Source: Koleobacter methoxysyntrophicus
GTDB taxonomy: Bacteria; Bacillota; Thermosediminibacteria; Koleobacterales; Koleobacteraceae
DNA length: 64,000 nt
Assembly (NCBI RefSeq): GCF_017301615.1
Contig: NZ_CP059066.1
Span: forward strand, 434,001-498,000
Direction: 5' to 3'
The position numbers and the translations under genes are program-made. Numbering within the stretch: the stretch's first letter is position 1; each line of letters opens with the position of its first letter. Below, piece by piece: positions 61,797 to 64,000 of this stretch. A model generated the notes under the pieces. That model did not search any database. It was not told the DNA's origin and saw nothing but the letters and a program-made list of their open reading frames with translations.

Positions 61797-62288
61797 TTAA
61801 AAGAGCAAACCATGGGGCAGGTTTACCTTTAGGAAAACCCGAAATACAGAGTATACGATACCCACAAGAATTGCCGATTGTATAAGAACAGGTATCATTG
61901 CTTTAATATCCTTAAAGCTGCTGTCCTTCCTTACGAGCATAGAAATCGAAGAGAAATAAAGGAGAGTAGTAACAGCAAAACCGACCTTTTTAAACAAGAA
62001 AACATACAGCATGCTTATGACAATACCTGTAATGGGCCTTATGAGGGCCTTTCTTCTTTTTTTGGTTTCTTCCAGGTCGATATTAGCAATGGCACTCAAT
62101 ATTTTGCTTTTGAAGGAATTTATGATAAGTGAAACTGATAGAATAAAGAGCATTATCGATAAAAGCCTCGGCCAAAAGGCCGGCCCCGTACTCTGCACAG
62201 GGGTTTTAGGAAATGTAAAGGTGGTAACAAAAAATGTAATAGAAATAATCATAAATATAATCCCGGCTATAAAGTCTTCCCTCCGCAA
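61797..62288 (-). CDS. tctB: Tripartite tricarboxylate transporter small subunit TctB
   Basis: A 163-aa protein with four hydrophobic helices: DFIAGIIFMIISITFFVTTFTFP, GPAFWPRLLSIMLFILSVSLIINSF and two later ones. The KTPVQSTGPAFWPRLLSI segment is typical of TctB. It is positioned between tctC and tctA, as usual. Confidence 0.9.
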   Translation of the reverse strand: MRREDFIAGIIFMIISITFFVTTFTFPKTPVQSTGPAFWPRLLSIMLFILSVSLIINSFKSKILSAIANIDLEETKKRRKALIRPITGIVISMLYVFLFKKVGFAVTTLLYFSSISMLVRKDSSFKDIKAMIPVLIQSAILVGIVYSVFRVFLKVNLPHGLLF

Positions 62289-62316
62289 AATATCACTTCC
62301 TCAAGAGATTATTTGC

Positions 62317-62345
62317 AGGTCCTGCCGGTAATTACGGCAGGACCT
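62317..62345 (-). promoter_or_regulatory. Intercistronic hairpin between tctC and tctB
   Basis: An 11-bp stem AGGTCCTGCCG (62317-62327) / CGGCAGGACCT (62335-62345) lies 12 bp after the tctC stop without a strong U-tract. It mirrors the hairpin after dctP in the TRAP operon and probably boosts binding-protein mRNA over permease mRNA. Confidence 0.7.
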
Positions 62346-62357
62346 ATGATTATAAAA

Positions 62358-63371
62358 CTATTTTAATAAACCGAACTTCTTCATAATGCCTTCAACAACC
62401 GGGTACTGCTCTTCCATGAATTTTACCGTCTGTTCATGGTCACGGTATAAAGCCCCTATATCGCTCTCCTTAGCCCACTTCTGGAATTCGGGATTTTCGA
62501 AGGCTTTTTTACCTGCCTCTCTCAGAATCTGGAGGATGGGTTCGGGAGTGCCTTTCGGTACCGCCAGTACCCTCCAGCTTTCATAAACCACATTATAGCC
62601 GAGGTCCTTAAATGTAGGAACATCGGGGAAATCCTCAAGCCTCTCATTACCCATTACCGCCAGCATCCTCAGTGTGCCTGCCTCCAAATGGCTCTTCGAT
62701 GCCGTTGTTGATGTTATCATGGCATCCAGGTGTTTGCCCAGCATGGCTGCCAGCTGATCCGAAGAACCTTTAAACGGTATATATTTGTATGCCCCTTCTG
62801 TTCCCGTTGCTTCTTCCATGACTACCCCTGCCTGATGCCACAGGCCGTTTTCTCCTGCAACTCCAACCTGAAGCTGTTTACCTTCCTGTTTTGCCTTTTT
62901 AGCTGCTTCCAGAAACTCATCCAATGTCTTCCATGGGGAGTCCCCGTGAACTATTAATACGCTCGGGTGGTTGGTAAACATATTTATTATGTCAAAGTCT
63001 CTGTAGGTGACCGGAGCCAGTTTTTGGGCTTCGACAGTCAGGATATCGAAGGTTAAAAGAGCCATGTTGTATCCATCGGGATCGGCCTTGGCAGCTGCAG
63101 ACCATCCGATGGACCCGTTACCTCCGGTGATATTTGTAACATTTATCTCCTGACCCAGTTCTTTTTTGAGGTAATTCAGGTATCCTCTAAAGGCCACATC
63201 AGAACTGCCGCCTGCTGACCAGGGGCAAATGGCACTTATGGGTTTGGTCGGGTATTTTATCTCTTCTTTTTTCGGCTCTTCTTTCCCGCCGCACCCGGCT
63301 AAGGCAAAGGATAAAATACCAAGCAAAGCAACAATTATAATCCCTCTTTGTAATCTTTTGTTTGTAAACAT
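62358..63371 (-). CDS. tctC: Tripartite tricarboxylate transporter substrate-binding protein TctC, lipoprotein
   Basis: A 337-aa Bug-family receptor. The signal peptide GIIIVALLGILSFAL ends in lipobox ALAGC, followed by an acidic/Lys linker. The mature protein shows YPTKPISAICPWSAGGSSDVAFRGYLNYL, NITGGNGSIGWSAAAKADPDGY and FKGSSDQLAAMLGKHLDAMI, the characteristic ligand-binding loops. It delivers the acid to TctAB; binding specificity cannot be read. Confidence 0.93.
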   Translation of the reverse strand: MFTNKRLQRGIIIVALLGILSFALAGCGGKEEPKKEEIKYPTKPISAICPWSAGGSSDVAFRGYLNYLKKELGQEINVTNITGGNGSIGWSAAAKADPDGYNMALLTFDILTVEAQKLAPVTYRDFDIINMFTNHPSVLIVHGDSPWKTLDEFLEAAKKAKQEGKQLQVGVAGENGLWHQAGVVMEEATGTEGAYKYIPFKGSSDQLAAMLGKHLDAMITSTTASKSHLEAGTLRMLAVMGNERLEDFPDVPTFKDLGYNVVYESWRVLAVPKGTPEPILQILREAGKKAFENPEFQKWAKESDIGALYRDHEQTVKFMEEQYPVVEGIMKKFGLLK

Positions 63372-63487
63372 TTTTTTCTCTCCTTTCGATACTTCAAGAT
63401 AGATGAACCCTCTTTTTTCGATTTAATTACACGGCTCTATCTTTTTCGGAAACCACCCCCTTAAAATGAATGAGTTAAGAAATAAAA

Positions 63488-64000
63488 CTATATCCTATAA
63501 GCCTGGGGATTTACCACAGCTTCGATTAATGTTATAACATCGGATTTTAGTGCTTTTTCTATGGCATCCCTTACCTGTTTTTCCGTCTCTACCTTATAGC
63601 CTTTTGCACCGAAGGCTTCCGCAACCTTTACAAAGTCAGGATTGGTAAATTCGGTGCCGAATGCAGGGATCCCTTTCCTTTCCTGATTCATCTTTATCAG
63701 GCTCAGAGCCTTATCGCACAGCACTACCAATATAACGGGTATGCTGCATCTTACGGCCGTCTCTATCTCTCCTAAATACATTCCCAGCCCGCCGTCTCCC
63801 ACAAAGGCTATTACCGGCCTGTCGGGATTTAAAAGCTTTGCAGCCATTGCAGCCGGGAAACTGTAACCCATCGAAGATAACCCGTTAGACATAAAGAAGG
63901 TCTTGGGCGAATAGGTCTTCCACATCTGACCCGTCAGGAACTTGTGGGCTCCTACATCGGCAGTAGCTATGGTTTCTCTGGGGGCTATTTCCCTTATAAT
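63488..64000 (-). CDS. Thiamine-pyrophosphate enzyme, C-terminal domain (acetolactate-synthase-like), truncated by window edge
   Basis: The frame is open from the window end: IIREIAPRETIATADVGAHKFLTGQMWK, then MSNGLSSMGYSFPAAMAAKLLNPDRPVIAFVGDGGLGMYLGEIETAVR, the TPP-binding GDG motif, and IPAFGTEFTNPDFVKVAEAFGAKGYKVE. It ends at a TAG at 63488-63490. It belongs to the acetolactate synthase / 2-oxo acid decarboxylase superfamily; which member cannot be told without the N-terminal domains. It precedes tctCBA on the same strand and may act on the imported acid. Confidence 0.85.
   Translation of the reverse strand: MIREIAPRETIATADVGAHKFLTGQMWKTYSPKTFFMSNGLSSMGYSFPAAMAAKLLNPDRPVIAFVGDGGLGMYLGEIETAVRCSIPVILVVLCDKALSLIKMNQERKGIPAFGTEFTNPDFVKVAEAFGAKGYKVETEKQVRDAIEKALKSDVITLIEAVVNPQAYRI

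Noticed and set aside
1-64000. CRISPR arrays, rRNA and tRNA genes
   Set aside because: No regularly spaced repeats, rRNA-like blocks or tRNA cloverleaves were seen on reading both strands.

Overview
The window looks like the chromosome of an anaerobic, spore-forming, amino-acid-fermenting clostridium (Firmicutes). The evidence is a selenocysteine-containing glycine/betaine-type reductase protein A, a gerABC germination operon, formyl-THF synthetase with FolD, TRAP and TctABC carboxylate transporters, group IIC introns and many Firmicutes-type insertion sequences. Strong AGGAGG ribosome-binding sites are used throughout. No rRNA, tRNA or CRISPR array was seen.

Layout. 1-6.9 kb (minus strand): a DapA-family gene cut by the window edge, PepV dipeptidase, then thioesterase, trxB, grdA (in-frame UGA = Sec), grdC and grdD. 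This grd operon has no substrate-specific protein B. 7.1-8.0 kb: a MntA/HepT-type nucleotidyltransferase/HEPN pair. 8.0-14.0 kb: a nest of insertion sequences. A decayed ISNCY-type element is split by a 4.35-kb block holding a decayed ISL3 element and an IS66 element that carries a DUF4338 (DruA-like) gene. 14.1-20.7 kb: an AT-rich accessory island on the plus strand, with a small Cys-Cys peptide ORF, a B12-type radical SAM gene split by a 1,500-bp IS3 element, a 645-aa protein with clan-CD-peptidase-like features and a zinc ribbon, and an MFS exporter. 20.9-21.7 kb: a deleted IS110 element with a highly structured flank. 21.8-28.1 kb: a frameshifted SOD-family gene, an orphan glutamate-synthase-like FMN protein and a fructose PTS operon (fruR-fruK-EIIA-EIIBC). 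28.2-29.0 kb: an ORF-less group IIC intron. 29.1-33.4 kb: gerABC plus a small membrane protein.

33.5-41.8 kb (minus strand) is a metabolic block, fhs-folD-iclR-panB-panE-TRAP(PQM). Its gene content suggests that PanE, PanB, FolD and Fhs could run in the catabolic direction (pantoate to 2-oxoisovalerate plus formate and ATP). A 14-bp IclR-type motif is shared by the fhs and iclR upstream regions. 42.2-54.3 kb holds a nitroreductase, a complete group IIC intron with its reverse transcriptase, a three-subunit molybdenum hydroxylase, a cytosine-deaminase-family amidohydrolase, an IS element, an IclR regulator and a CodB-type permease. These look like a regulon for N-heterocycle use: an identical 15-bp palindrome lies before the permease and, now displaced by the IS, before the deaminase.

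54.4-57.2 kb is a soluble two-component system whose NtrC-like regulator lacks the DNA-binding domain and has GAFLGA in place of GAFTGA. 57.4-58.8 kb has a PflA-like radical SAM gene and a small carbohydrate-binding-module protein. 58.9-64 kb is a carboxylate utilisation operon: a TPP enzyme (cut by the window edge), tctC-tctB-tctA, an FCD regulator with an unusual N-terminal domain, DUF1805 and TIGR04076 proteins.

All calls come from reading the sequence and from remembered family features. No database search was made.
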